NCBI GenBank assembly: GCA_021396245.1
Contig: WNYE01000063.1
Span: forward strand, 124,001-188,000
Reading direction: 5' to 3'
Source: Sporothrix humicola
Taxonomy: Eukaryota > Ascomycota > Sordariomycetes > Ophiostomatales > Ophiostomataceae
DNA length: 64,000 nt
The notes below the pieces were generated by a model. It had not been told where the DNA came from. It was given only the letters and a program-made list of their open reading frames with translations, and did no database searches. Below are positions 30,906 to 43,600 of the stretch, one piece after another; positions within the stretch are counted from its first letter, which is position 1; every line of letters starts with the position of its first letter. The translations under genes were made by a program, and so were the position numbers.

Positions 30906-33576
30906 ATGCTCCGGCAAGCCCTTTCCCGGACAGCACTGCGGACTGGCAGACACGCCGTCCGGGCGTCGCGGACTTTCTCGGCCACGGCCCAGAGACCAGC
31001 AGAGGTCGAGCTCACAATCGGTACGGACGGCCCCCGGTTGACCCCCCTGTCTTGATATCGAGACATCAACATGATGGATAGAGATGCTAACAAGGCGTTG
31101 CAATATACAGATGGCAAGAAGGTGTCCATAGAAGGTATGCCCAGACAAACAACCCCCCGTCCAACCGACCACGACCGAGATCGACATTCGATGATGGAAA
31201 GTCGGAATATATGATGCAGCAAGATCGAGATATTGACAATTGATATAGCCGGTTCGGCCCTGATCCAGGCCTGCGAGAAGGCGGGCGCAACAGTCCCAAG
31301 GTACGTTGGCATGGGTAGAACCCAGACTTGAATTCTTGTCAGAGCAAAAGCTAACGTGATATCTACAGATACTGCTACCATGAGTACGTACAATTTACAA
31401 TTCAATATCAACGACGACATACCCGAGGAACGGCGATGATATCGAAGGAAACCCCAGCATAGATACTAACAACCAACCACAGGAAGCTCATGATTGCAGG
31501 TAACTGCAGAATGTGCCTCGTCGAGGTCGAGCGTGCACCGAAACCCGTCGCTTCTTGCGCATGGCCCGTCCAGCCCGGCATGGTCGTCAAGACCAACTCG
31601 CCGCTGGTCCACAAGGCCCGCGAGGGTGTTATGGAGTTCCTGCTTGCCAACCACCCTCTGGACTGCCCTGTCTGCGACCAGGGTGGTGAGTGCGATCTCC
31701 AGGACCAGTCTATGCGTTACGGTGCCGACCGCGGTCGTTTCCACGAGATTGGCGGTAAGCGTGCTGTTGAGGACAAGAACATTGGCCCCCTGATCAAGAC
31801 CTCCATGAACCGCTGCATTCACTGCACGCGCTGTGTCCGTTTCGCCAACGACATTGCCGGCATGCCCGAGCTCGGCTCCACTGGCCGTGGCAACGACCTG
31901 CAGATCGGTACCTACCTCGAGAAGAACCTCGATTCCGAGCTGTCCGCCAACGTCATCGACCTGTGCCCCGTCGGTGCCCTGACCTCCAAGCCCTATGCCT
32001 TCAAGGCCCGTCCCTGGGAGCTCAAGCACACCGAGTCCATTGACGTTTTCGATGCTCTCGGCTCCAACATCCGCGTCGACTCGCGTGGCCTCGAGGTCAT
32101 GCGTGTCATTCCCCGCCTCAACGACGACGTCAACGAGGAGTGGATCAACGACAAGTCGCGTTTCGCCGTCGACGGTCTCAAGACCCAGCGCCTCACCATC
32201 CCCCTGGTCCGCCGCGACGGCCGCTTTGAGCCGGCTTCGTGGGAGCAGGCCCTGGCTGAGGTCGCACACGGCTACGCCAAGGTCGCCCCCAAGGGCAACG
32301 AGTTCAAGGCCATTGCCGGTGCCCTGGTCGATGTTGAGTCTCTCGTTGTCATGAAGGACCTGGCCAACCGTTTGGGCTCTGACAACTTGGCCCTCGACAC
32401 CCCCACTGGCAGCGCTCCCGTCGCCCACGGTGTCGATGTCCGCTCCAACTACGTCTTCAACTCGCGCATTGCTGGTATCGAGGAGGCCGACGCCATTCTG
32501 ATTGTCGGCAGCAACCCGCGCCACGAGGCCGCTGTTCTTAACGCCCGTATCCGCAAGCAGTGGCTGCGCTCTGACCTGGAGATTGCCGTTGTTGGCGAGT
32601 CTTTCGAGTCGACCTTTGAGTTCGAGCACCTGGGTACCGACTACGCCGCCCTTAAGAAGGCCCTGGCCGGCCCCTTTGGCAAGAAGCTGCAGTCTGCCAA
32701 GCGCCCCATGATCATTGTGGGCTCTGGTGTCACTGAGCACGCTGACGCCAAGGCTTTCTACGAGCTGGTCGGTGGCTTCGTCGAGAAGAACGCTGCCAAC
32801 TTCCAGACCGAGGAGTGGAGCGGCTACAACGTCCTGCAGCGTGAGGCCTCGCGTGCCGGTGCCTACGAGGTTGGCTTCGTGCCGCCCTCTGCCGCCGTCG
32901 CCGAGACCAAGCCCAAGTTTGTCTGGCTGCTGGGCGCTGACGAGATCAACGAGGCCGACATCCCCAAGGACGCCTTCGTTGTCTACCAGGGCCACCACGG
33001 TGACAAGGGTGCCCAGCTGGCCGATGTTGTCCTGCCCGGTGCCGCCTACACCGAGAAGTCGGCCACGTACGTCAACACCGAGGGCCGTGTGCAGATGACG
33101 CGGGCCGCCACAAGCTTGCCCGGCGCTGCACGCACCGACTGGAAGATTCTGCGCGCGGCCAGTGAGTTCCTGGATGCGCCGCTGGCGTACGACGACCTGG
33201 CGCAGGTGCGCGACCGCATGGTGGAGATCAGCCCGGCGCTGGCCGCCTACGACGTTGTTGAGCCGGTGGCGCTGAAGCAGCTCGCCAAGGTGCAGCTGGT
33301 GGACCAGAACAAGGGCGCCAAGTCGACGGGCGCACCGCTGACCAAGGTTATTGAGAACTTTTACTTTACCGATGCCATCTCAAGAAGGTGTGTACTTCCC
33401 CTTTCCGATATATTCTTATTCTTTTTGTTTGCTCCCCTACTAACAACAACAACAACAGCTCCCCCACAATGGCACGGTGCTCCGCAGCCAAGGCCTCTGG
33501 CAACCCCAAGACCAACTTCATGGCACCCGGCACAGGCGAGGACAAGCCCCTTGGCCAGGTCGCCTACGGCGTGTAA
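30906..33576 (+). CDS. nuo-78: NADH:ubiquinone oxidoreductase 75/78-kDa subunit (complex I, NDUFS1/NuoG)
   Basis: Six exons: 30906-31020, 31111-31134 (24 nt), 31249-31300 (52 nt), 31369-31383 (15 nt), 31483-33387, 33459-33576; 742 residues, the normal family length. The N-terminus is an Arg/Ser-rich mitochondrial presequence (MLRQALSRTALRTGRH). The [2Fe-2S] ligands Cys66, Cys77, Cys80 and Cys94 lie in YCYHEKLMIAGNCRMC and VASCAWP. An HxxxC/CxxC cluster site follows in HPLDCPVCDQGGECDL, and a [4Fe-4S] site in NRCIHCTRCVRF. The molybdopterin-like domain follows. It is the largest peripheral-arm subunit, passing electrons from FMN along its iron-sulphur clusters in the mitochondrial matrix. Four of the five introns crowd the first 580 bp, and Cys66 is encoded by the 15-nt exon. 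Confidence 0.95.
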
Positions 33577-34069
33577 AGTGGCAACACTTGCATGCTGAAG
33601 GATGTCGAACGAAGAAAAAAGTAAAAATTCAAAATACACATAAACAACATATTATACCAGGTCGCGGCTATGTTGGCCTAAACTCACAAAAAAAAAACCA
33701 TCAATAACAGGAACATGGCAGGAAGAAGCTCTTCGGCAGTCGTGTTGACTTGAAGCTTCGTCCCCTATTTTGCTTCCCCCCATATCTGTTGCTTTTTATG
33801 CGTTTGCTTTTACCGCGCTTTCCTCATTTTACTGCACCTGCTCTCTTTTGAGTCTCTTTTTACAGTTTTTTACACCTTTTTCTCTCGCATATTTTGTACA
33901 TATACAGGAGGGGGAAAGAGGTTTGGGTAGACGAGTAAATAATATAAAAAAACATTCATAAACCCTGTGCCACAATGTTGTGATAAATTTGTACGATGTA
34001 AGCCCCATTGGCCAAATCATAACTTTTTATTCCTGCAATTCCGCTATTTACAATGCATGTGTCCCTTCT
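33577..34069. other. intergenic region between convergent genes
   Basis: About 490 bp of AT-rich sequence for the 3' UTRs of the complex I and KPWE-protein genes. Nothing else recognised. Confidence 0.6.
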
Positions 34070-35183
34070 TTAATTCGTCACTGGGCTATGGGCACCCTCT
34101 GCTTCCGTCTCGTCTGTTTTCTCTCCCTCTGCCGGCGGTGACGGCGGTGGTTCGGGGAACTCCAGATCAACCAGCGACTGGCCCCTACCCAGTCCTAGCT
34201 GTTGCTCCTGCCCTGGCTCCTGCTCAGACGGTGTCGTAGCACCATCAAGAAACGACAGTGCAGAGGCCGCGGATGACGATGCTGCAGTTTCCCACGGCTT
34301 CTTCGGTGCCTTGAGCTTGCCCATTGGTGTGATGCCCTGGATTGTTAGTGTCAATGTCCACAAAAGAATAAATAGATCGTAATGTGACTTACTGCTTGCC
34401 GTATGACAGTGTCAGGAATCTGCTTGATGCCCTCCAGCTCTTTGCCTGTCTGAATTGCCTCCACCACCTTGGCAAACTTGTCTGAATAGGGTGCTTCACC
34501 GTTGCCTCCCGCCTGTGCCGCTGCCCGGTCAATCTTGAGCGCATTTCTTGGTGCACTCCGCTGCCATGAGGGAATATCCACGCCGCTGCCGTTGGTCTCC
34601 TCGCCGATTGGTGGTGTTGGTGTGCCGTCGAACGGGTTGATCACAGGACAAGAGGCAACAGCTTCGGCAAGCCTCCGGTTGCGGTTTGTGCTCGGCGATG
34701 CCAGGGGATTCGGTGATGCTTGGCCGGAAGCAGACTCGTCTCCAGGCGTTGATGTGCCACTCCCTGCTTCCAAAGAAAGGTCGCCAAGACCGCCCAACTC
34801 CCCCTCTATGCTGGACGCTGCCGCATACAGGGCGCTCAGCAGCCGCCGGTCGATCGACGGGTACTCTGGGTGTTCGGCACGGAATCCATTGTAGCGGGAG
34901 AAGTCGACCCGGCGGCCAGTCTGCCGGCGGAAGAAGACGGTGCGGCAGAAGGAGGCGCTGCCTTCGTGGGTCGGGTTGGGTTGGAGAGCGTCGGGGCCGC
35001 CAAGAGTCTCAATCAAGCCGAGCTGCAATGTCAGTGAATGCCCTATCTCAATTCGTTTATCTTCACCCAAACGTTTCTCACCAAAAAGACCCGGTGCTTG
35101 GACCAGGGAAATGTGTCAAAGGCCTCGAACTCAGCGGCAGTGGCCGGGCCGGTCGGAGCCGGTTGCTCGGCAGGTGCAGCCAT
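34070..35183 (-). CDS. KPWE-domain protein, candidate fungal Pex39
   Basis: Three exons: 35183-35082, 35022-34393, 34336-34070; 332 residues. The N-terminus has a conserved-looking segment EFEAFDTFPWSKHRVFL running into LGLIETLGGPDAL. The middle is Ser/Gly/Pro-rich and disordered. A second conserved block reads FAKVVEAIQTGKELEGIKQI, then PDTVIRQAGITPMGKLKAPK, ending in the KPWE motif at residues 257-260. After that the tail is acidic and Pro-rich. A [K/R]PWE motif preceded by a short helix and an IPD motif is the feature described for Pex39 (yeast Yjr012c, human C6orf226), a recently named cofactor of Pex7-dependent PTS2 import into peroxisomes; Pex13 shares the motif. Orthology is inferred from motif order. 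There is no membrane segment or signal peptide. Confidence 0.7.
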
Positions 35184-36030
35184 TGTGTATGGTATGTCGA
35201 TCGTGAATAAAGCAAAAATAAATTAAACAAGGACTTTGTGCACGAGTGTTGTTTGTTGAATGTCACGAACAAAAACGTATCTCGTCGTCTTCAACAAGGC
35301 TGAAAGCACATGAGAAGGCGGTGCTCCACTGCGATGACGGCTTGTGACTCGCGGACAGACCTACAGGGGCCCTTAAGCCGAGGCTTTTGCCGCCATCAAG
35401 CGCTAAACGTCGCGTGCCAATACAGCACAAAATCGCCTGCCACCGGTGCCACGGGCCCTGTTCTGAGCTTGTTCTAGCCAGTTAAATGAGAGCCGTCTGA
35501 CAAAGGCAAGGACGGCAAGGCCAGACCACCTGCACCTGCCATTCACAAACCACCCCGCGCCACCCATTCGCTCTTTCCCCCAAGTTCCCCACCCGTCATT
35601 GCCCGCCTCGTTCCCTTGCCCTCCTTCCTCATTTGCGGTCCAGTCACAGCCCTCCCTTCCTTGAGCACCAAGAGAACCAAGAGCACCTGCCTGTCAGCCT
35701 GGTTCCCTTTCTGATTTCTGACATCTTCCGCTCTCTCACCTTGTTCTCAAACAATCTTGGATTTGTTTTTCCAACAGGAACATCTCGAGGCAACAAACGA
35801 CAAGGGCAGCCCTTGCCTCGATCTAGAACCTGCTCACCGTTCAGCGCATCACACCAGCGAAACCGATAAACCCCTGCTGCCGTTTTAAAAGTTCCCGTGC
35901 CCCCACGTTCCTGGACTTTTTTTCTCACGATACCTATCTTTTCTCCGGGCCTCTGTTTTGCCTCATATTTGTTTCTTCTTTTCTATCTTTTCTAAATTTG
36001 TCGTCCAACCACGGCCCTCCCACCGCCCAC
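35184..36030. other. divergent intergenic region between the KPWE-protein gene and ptc5
   Basis: About 850 bp serving as promoter for both genes; CT-rich on the plus strand from about 35.55 kb. No other gene recognised. Confidence 0.6.
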
Positions 36031-38100
36031 ATGCGTCGCGCAGCAGTACGGGCTTTTCGGACGACTAGCCAGCACACGGTCCGTGGCCTTTTACAACAAC
36101 GCACAAACCGCCGTTCCGCCGCCCTCTTCCTCCAGTCCGCCTCTCACCACAATCCGCACAACCACCAGCACTACCAGGCCCTAAATAGCCAGCGTGTGCG
36201 TTACCTCTCGTCTTTGTCGTCTCTCCTGTCGTCACAGGGTCGCCAGCCGTCGTCGCGTACTAGCAAACTCTCGTCTTCTTCATTACAATTGCCCCCTACC
36301 ACAGAAAATAGCCAGCCACTGCATTCTTCCATGTACGTCCGGCGGCTCTCCGTCGCTCTGGTGTCGGGCCTCGTCGGCTACGGCGCCTACTACGCATACC
36401 AGGACCAGGGTGCCGGCAACGGCCAGTCCCTGTTCTCGACCAAGGCGGCAGCGGCGGCTGCAGGCGCCATCACATCCACGACAGGCGCATCCCTCGCGGG
36501 TGCAGGAGCAGGGTCGACAGCGGGCAGTGACGCCGCCCAGACAACGCGTAACGTGCTTGTCATTGGCGCCAACGAGCTTAGCACAGGCACACTGGTCGGC
36601 GACGGACCGATCTCCAAAATGACAGACGGGTCCGGCCGTCGCGTAATCGAGATGCTTGCACCCGATCAAGTGACGCAGCGGCTGCGCAAGAACGAGGAGT
36701 CGTACGGGATCAACCGCGGCAAGGGAGTCTTGCGGTACGATCTCGTGCAGCTGGCGAGCAACGACCCAATTGAGGACGACCACGCCGAGAAGATTGTCGA
36801 GGTGCCGACAAAGAGCGCTGCCGGCAGCGTTGTGAGCAACGACTCGTCCGACTGGATGTTCTGGGGCGTCTTTGACGGCCATTCGTGAGTCCTACCCTCT
36901 GCTATTCTCCTCATATTAGCACATACTAACATTTTCAGCGGCTGGACGACATCGGCCAAGCTGCGCCAGGCCCTGATCAACTACGTTGCCCGCGAGCTCA
37001 ACGAGACCTACAAGGCCGCGCCGGGTGAAGTGCCACCAGCGGACGCCATTGAGGGCGCCATCAAGGTTGGCTTCACGCGCCTTGACGACGATATTGTCAA
37101 CCAGAGTGCCGAAAAGGTCTTGAGCCAAGGGTCAAAGACGGTTGCCGCCGAGCTGCTCGCACCAGCACTGTCCGGCTCGTGTGCTCTGCTCTCATTCTAC
37201 GACAGCAAGTCCAAGCTGCTGCGCGTCGCCTGCACGGGTGACTCTCGTGCTGTCCTTGGCCGCCGCTCGCCCTCGGGCAAGTGGACCGCTACGCCCCTGT
37301 CGGTCGACCAGACGGGTAGCAACCCAGATGAAGTCACCCGCATGCGCGCCCTGCACCCAGGCGAGGAGCATGTTATTCGCAATGGTCGTGTCCTGGGTGG
37401 CCTTGAACCCACGCGTGCTTTCGGCGATGCCTCGTACAAGTGGACGCGCGATGTCTCGGACCGTCTTCGTAATTCGTTCTTCGGCCGCAGCCAGTCGCCT
37501 TACATGCGCACTCCGCCCTACGTGACGGCCGAGCCTGTCGTGACAACCACAAAGATTGAGCCCGAGAACGGCGACTTTATCGTCATGGCCACCGACGGCC
37601 TGTGGGAGATGCTGACCAACGAAGAGGCTGTCGGTCTCGTCGGCAAGTGGATCGAGTCGCAGGCTAAGGCGGCAGGCCAACCCGGCAATGTCGGTGGGTC
37701 AGCCGCTATGGACTCGGCCTGGTCCAAGATCTTTGGCCGCAAGGCCGGCGGTGCCGGACTCCCCGTCGAGGCAGCTGGCGCAGGAAGTGCGGGCAAGAAC
37801 GGTGAGCGCACGCCAATACGGCTGCGGCAGTGGGGCATCTCGCCCGACGACCAGGACCGGTTTGTCGTCAAGGACAAGAATGCGGCCACGCACCTCGTAC
37901 GCAATGCTCTAGGCGGCTCCAACGAGGAGCAGGTGTCTGCCCTGCTGACCCTGCCGGCTCCCTTTTCGAGACGCTACCGTGACGACCTTACGGTGCAAGT
38001 GATCTTCTTTGGCGACGGAGTTGGCCCAGCAGCTGGGGGCGATGTTGTTGTGAACCAGGAGGCCACGGGCCCCGGTGCCTCCGTCAAGGCCAAGTTATAA
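36031..38100 (+). CDS. ptc5: Ptc5-type mitochondrial PP2C phosphatase (pyruvate dehydrogenase phosphatase)
   Basis: Two exons, 36031-36884 and 36939-38100; 671 residues. The start MRRAAVRAFRTTSQHTVRG opens a basic mitochondrial presequence. A probable membrane segment follows at about residues 108-125 (RLSVALVSGLVGYGAYYAY). PP2C motifs include FWGVFDGHSGW (about 277-287, split by the intron after the first two bases of the Ser codon), LRVACTGDSRAVLGRR, GLEPTRAFGDASYKW and DFIVMATDGLWEML (about 497-510), supplying the metal-binding Asp residues. The long insertions and the pre-domain segment APDQVTQRLRKNEESY fit yeast Ptc5, which dephosphorylates the E1 alpha subunit of pyruvate dehydrogenase. 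Substrate is inferred from family. Confidence 0.88.
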
Positions 38101-40657
38101 CACCTCCTCTAGGGGATGGATGAGTTGATGACGACGACGAAATAAACGACAGAAATACACGAAGAACTAAACAAAAACAATAACGGTCGAATTTAACGGT
38201 CTAACATTCGCTTTATATCCAGAGATTCAGATATACAGGTGTGCAGGGATGATAGATGGGAAGAACGGACGGCGTATTACATTCGGACTTTATTTGGTTT
38301 TTGGGGTATATGGAATAATTATGTTTCCAGCTTTTATCCTTTAGTTCTAGTTTTTTTCGGGATTATTGCTCATTTATTTTGTTTTCTAGCAAGTTTGGCC
38401 AGTTATATTCCTCCTTATACTCGCTGTTTGGCATGTCTGGTCGAGATATCTCACCTCCGCACCATAGCAAGACGATTTTAACAAAAGCAAACTAAATATA
38501 TGTTTACCAAAAGTTTCTTAAAACGGATTTTTTGTCAAGACAAAGAGCGTAACATATTTGAGACTTGAAGGATGAAGCTTGAAGCGGTCAATGGCCCGTC
38601 AATGTCAAGTGTCCATCAAAGGTGTGTGCTGAGCAAGCCGCCAAAAGCTGCCCCTGTCTTGCCCCTGTCCGGCAAGGTTCTGGGCTTCCGCTAGCTGCTG
38701 TAGTCCCGGACCAACACAGGCACCTTTCAGCGCCAGTCATGTAAGCCCGACGGCTGCCGCCCCACTAGCTCGTTATCAGCACCTTTAGCATCAGCGCCGA
38801 CACGAGGCAAGACCGGTCAGAATGGTAGGAATGAGCGAACTGGCGTTTGCTCGAGTATATCTCGTTCCTCTTGTATTTTTCTCTCTATTTTTACAATTTT
38901 TTTACTGAAAATGAGAAGTATATCTCACCGTCGTCATTATGCCATAGTTCAGCTATGGTAAGCTGAATGCCATTGAATGAGAGTGCACCCTTTCTTCTTT
39001 CCCCTTTCTCCCCATCTTTTATTCACCGCTCACCGACCATTTCACAATCGTGATAGCGCATTGACATACCAGCCTCCTGGAAACATAGTCATGAATGACG
39101 TTATGACTTTTCTGAGAAGCCTCTTTGAACGTTAAATATACCCGAAAACAACATCCCCGCCTGACCAATATGCCGTTGCACTGCATTGTCGAACACGATA
39201 TTGTGTGGATGCAGCCTGCAGCTCCCGCATATGCTGTCATATATTCCTGCCAATTCTCAAGAGTCTTTACAATTCAATTGGCCGCTTCAAGTCTTCGTAC
39301 GGCCACAGCCTGGTCCAGCTCTTTGTCGGATTCGCTGCTTTGTTTTTCTGTCTCTGTTTCTATACAAGGCAAAGGCCTCTTTCCTCGACAGTGAGACATA
39401 AAACTCACATTACAGTGCTGGACGGCCCCCAATTGCGCTATGGTCTTAGGCAGCGCCAGCCGAGCTTAGAATGTGCACCGTTGACGTCACCCCCACTTGT
39501 TTTTCCTCTTTCCTCTTTCCCTCAGATGCATTTTTGTCTGCACTCTGTGCCTTCCGTATTTTCGTGTAGGCCGTTCGTTTCCGCCCAGATCTCCTTGGTG
39601 CGGAAGCTTTGCTCCACGCCAGACCGCATGTTAGCCAGATGCACGTTTTCAATTCGCTCATTTCCAATTCGATTTCTATTTTGTTTCGTTTTTGTGATTC
39701 TCTATCTGTGATCGATCTCGCGCCCGGGTTGTAGTGCATAAAAAGACGGAGCAATAAAACGGAGAAGTTTAAAAAGATGGAAGAAGGGAAAGAGGGAAAG
39801 AACCACTCGGATTCGCCTCCCTACGGTCTTGTAAAGCCTTTCGTCTCTTTCCCTCTTCTCGCCTTGTTGCTCGCAGAAACCGGAGAGAGCTTCTCCTTGG
39901 TGGCGGCCACACCTTCCGTCATCCTTCGTGCCTTTGGTCTTTCTGTCGTTTGGACTTTCCTCACCCATGCTTCTTCCATGTGCCTCGTACTTGCCGTCTT
40001 GTCTTCTTGTCTCTCTTTCTCTGATTCGGCAGGCGCATTCGTTCTTCAATCTATTATCGCCCGTAATCTAGACCACCCTCCCACTTGCCATCACCACACC
40101 ATTACACCAATAGTGCTCCATACTCCAACTCCTGTCACCTTTACTCTTTTTCTCTTTTGTCAACTTGGAGGGGAACCCAAAGCTGTTCCCGAAAGCTCGC
40201 CAATCCTATTTTTACCATTTTCGTTCTGCCTCGTTCCTTGCTATTAAATTTCTTTGACAGTCTACCTTCTTTGTTTCTCTTTTCGCTTTAGCTCCAGGCA
40301 CAAGTGGCACACTGGATCATCGGTGAGGAAAAGCAAAAGAAGAGCACCAAGAAAAGCACCTAAAAGAAGAAAGGCTCCAAAAAAGATAACGACAAGACAA
40401 GAGACCAAAGACGACAGCCGAATCGATAGGGCGCAATCCGATACAAGACAGCTCTCTTTAGTTCCCTTTGTTGTCTTTCGCCTTCTCTTCTCTCTCTCTC
40501 TTTTCTCTCTTCGTCCTTTTCTTTTCATCCCATCTCCAAGCTTCAACTTTCCCCCTCCGCCTCCCTCTCTTGGACTTCTTCGACCTTTGCGCCGTCCAAT
40601 TGACCATTCTACAACACTCCACCATCCCTTCCCCGTCTTCTCTCCGTCATCGTCACC
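38101..40657. other. long intergenic region upstream of the GH63 gene
   Basis: About 2.6 kb with no convincing gene. From about 39.4 kb the plus strand has alternating CT-rich and purine-rich tracts, and 40.44-40.62 kb is strongly CT-rich just before the start codon. A spliced 5' UTR is possible but cannot be shown here. Confidence 0.55.
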
Positions 40658-43600
40658 ATGGTCCTCGTCGACGGCCACGAGTACCTCACTGAGGAGGAGA
40701 AGCGTCTGAAGGAGGATCGCAATCGGGAGAAGTACTGGAAGAAATGGGGCCCTTACGTCTCTGAGCGCCAATGGGCAACAGGTTCGTGATCTGCCTTTGC
40801 GCGAAATCGACAACGTCATACTTGGGAAGCTTGTGATCTAACAATTGTGTGAATTCTAGTGCGCGAGGACTACAGCCACGACGGCGATGCATGGAGTCGT
40901 GAGTAGACCCCATCTTGACCCCAGATTCGCATTGCAGCTTCCACTGACCTCTTCCAGACTTCCCTCACGATCACGCAAGATCGCGCGCCTACCGCTGGGG
41001 TGAGGACGGTATTGCAGGTGTCTGTGACACGCACGGCCTCGAGAACATTGCCTTTGCTTTTTGGAACGAGAAGGAGTAGGTCTTTTTGTGGCAACTCAAG
41101 ATCTATGTACACCCGCAGCTTGCTAACAATCTAGCCCTTTCCTCAAGGAGCGCCTTTTCGGCCTGTCCAACCCGCAAGGAAACCACGGCGAGAGCATCAA
41201 GGAAGCCCATTTCCACCTTGACAATACTCCTGTAAGTCTAGATAGCCGCCTATGTCCTTTACAGCTTAATTTCGTATACTAACAACTCCTCTTACAGACC
41301 GTATGTTATCCGCCAATGACCACTTACACGACCTGCATGTCACATACTAACCTACATCTAGCACTCCTACATGAAATACCTCTACAAGTACCCCCAGGCC
41401 GCCTTCCCGTACAAAGATCTGCTCGACGAAAACGCTCGCCGCGGACGCCAGGACAAGGAGTATCAAATCCTCGACACCGGTGTATTTGAAGACGACCGGT
41501 ACTGGGACATCTACATCGAGACCGCCAAGGAGGACGACGACCCGGACGCCCTCGTCTTCCGTGTTACCGCATGGAATCGTGGTCCGGATCCGGCACCGCT
41601 TCATATTATTCCCCACTTGTGGTTCCGCAACACATGGTCTTGGGGCCGTGAAAAGCCTGAGGACAAGCCATCTATCGAGTACTGTGACGAGAACCTTGTC
41701 AAGTCCAGCCACCCCACCCTCGGCGACCGCTACCTGCTGCTGGCGCCCTCGCCCGGTGTCGGCCCAAGCGACCAGGATGTCCAGCCTGAGATGCTCTTCA
41801 CCGAGAACGACACCAACTTTGCCGAGCTCTACGATGGCAAGAACGAGTCCGACTACGTCAAGGATGCCTTCCACCACTACATTGTCGATGGCAAGAAGGA
41901 GGCCGTCAACCCGGCCAAGACGGGCACCAAGTTTGCCAGTTGGTTCTCGTTCAACGAGGCCGGCGGTGTGGGCCCGGGCGAGTGCGCCGTTGTCCGTTTC
42001 CGCTTCTCCAAGCGCGACGAGACCTTCCTCGACGAAGAGGAGGTCGACAACATTATCGATACCAAGCGCCAGGAGGCCGACGAGTTCTACTACCGCATCA
42101 GCCCTCTGCCCATGGCCGACGATCTCCGCAACATCCAGCGCCAGGCCTTTTCAGGCATGATGTGGTGCAAGCAGCACTACCTCTTCATCTGGGACCAGTG
42201 GGCAAATGGTGACCCGACGCAGCCGCCGCCGCCGGCAAACCGCAAAGCCATTCGCAACAGTCAGTGGAAGCATATGCACTGCGACGATATCCTCTCCATG
42301 CCTGACTCATGGGAGTATCCTTTCTTTGCCGCTTGGGACTCGAGTTTCCACTGTATCACGCTGGCCATGATCGATCCCGAGTTCGCCAAGAAGCAACTCG
42401 ACCTGTACACGCGCGAGTGGTACTGCCACCCCAATGGCCAGCTCCCTGCCTACGAGTGGAACTTTGGTGACGTCAACCCTCCCGTCCACGCTTGGGCGAC
42501 ATTCCGTGTGTTTAAGATTGAGCGCAAGATCTACGGCCGCCAGGACCTGGACTTCCTCGAGCGCGTCTTCCAGAAGCTGCTGCTCAACTTCACCTGGTGG
42601 GTCAACCGCAAGGACACGGACGGCAAGAACGTGTTCGAGGGCGGTTTCCTTGGTCTCGACAACATTGGTTTGTTCAACCGGTCGGAGCCGCTGCCAACAG
42701 GTGGTGTCCTCGAGCAGGCCGACAGCACAGGCTGGATGGCGTTCTACTGCCTGTGCATGCTCAACATTTGCCTAGAGCTGGCCAAGTACCGTCGCACGTA
42801 CGAGGACATGGCCACCAAGTTCTTTGAGCATTTCATTCTGATTAGTGACGCCATGACTTTCCGCATGGGTGAGAAGGACGAGGCCTCACTGTGGAACGAC
42901 GATGACGGTTTCTACTATGATGCCATCTCCTGGGGCGGCCCGCACATCCAGCAGCTCCCTGTGCGGTCGCTGGTCGGCCTGATTCCCATGTATGCCACGC
43001 TCACTCTGGAGCCGGAGTTGGTGAACCGTCTGCCGTCCTTCAAGCGCCGTGTTGAGTGGTTCATCAACAACCGCTGCGACGTCGCCGAGCGCAACATGGC
43101 CTCGATACGTAAGCGTGGTAAGGGCGATCGTATTCTGTTGTCCATTGTCAGCAAGGAGCGTCTGGTTCGCCTCCTGCAGCGCATGTTGGACGAGGACGAG
43201 TTCTTCAGTCCCCACGGTGTACGGTCGCTGTCCAAGTACCACAAGGACCACCCCTACTCCATGGACGTCAACAACCAAAAGTTCTCCGTCAGCTATATTC
43301 CTGGTGACTCAGACAGCGGTCTCTTTGGCGGCAACAGCAACTGGCGTGGCCCTGTGTGGATCTGCGTCAACTACCTGCTGGTTGAGGCGCTGCAGCGCTT
43401 CTACATGTTCTTTGGCGACACGCTCAAGGTCGAATGCCCTGTCGGCTCGGGCGACATGATGCACTTGGGCCACGTGTCTGAGGAGCTGCAGCACCGCTTG
43501 CAGCACCTGTATGCGCGCAATGACGACGGTCGCCGCAGCATCAACGGCGGTAACGATTTGTTGGATTTCGACCCGTTGTGGAAGGACAACCTGTGGTTCT

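Noticed and set aside
31466..32998. 510-codon open frame antisense to the complex I gene
   Set aside because: Reverse-strand shadow caused by strong third-position C bias in the real gene; its translation has no independent protein features.
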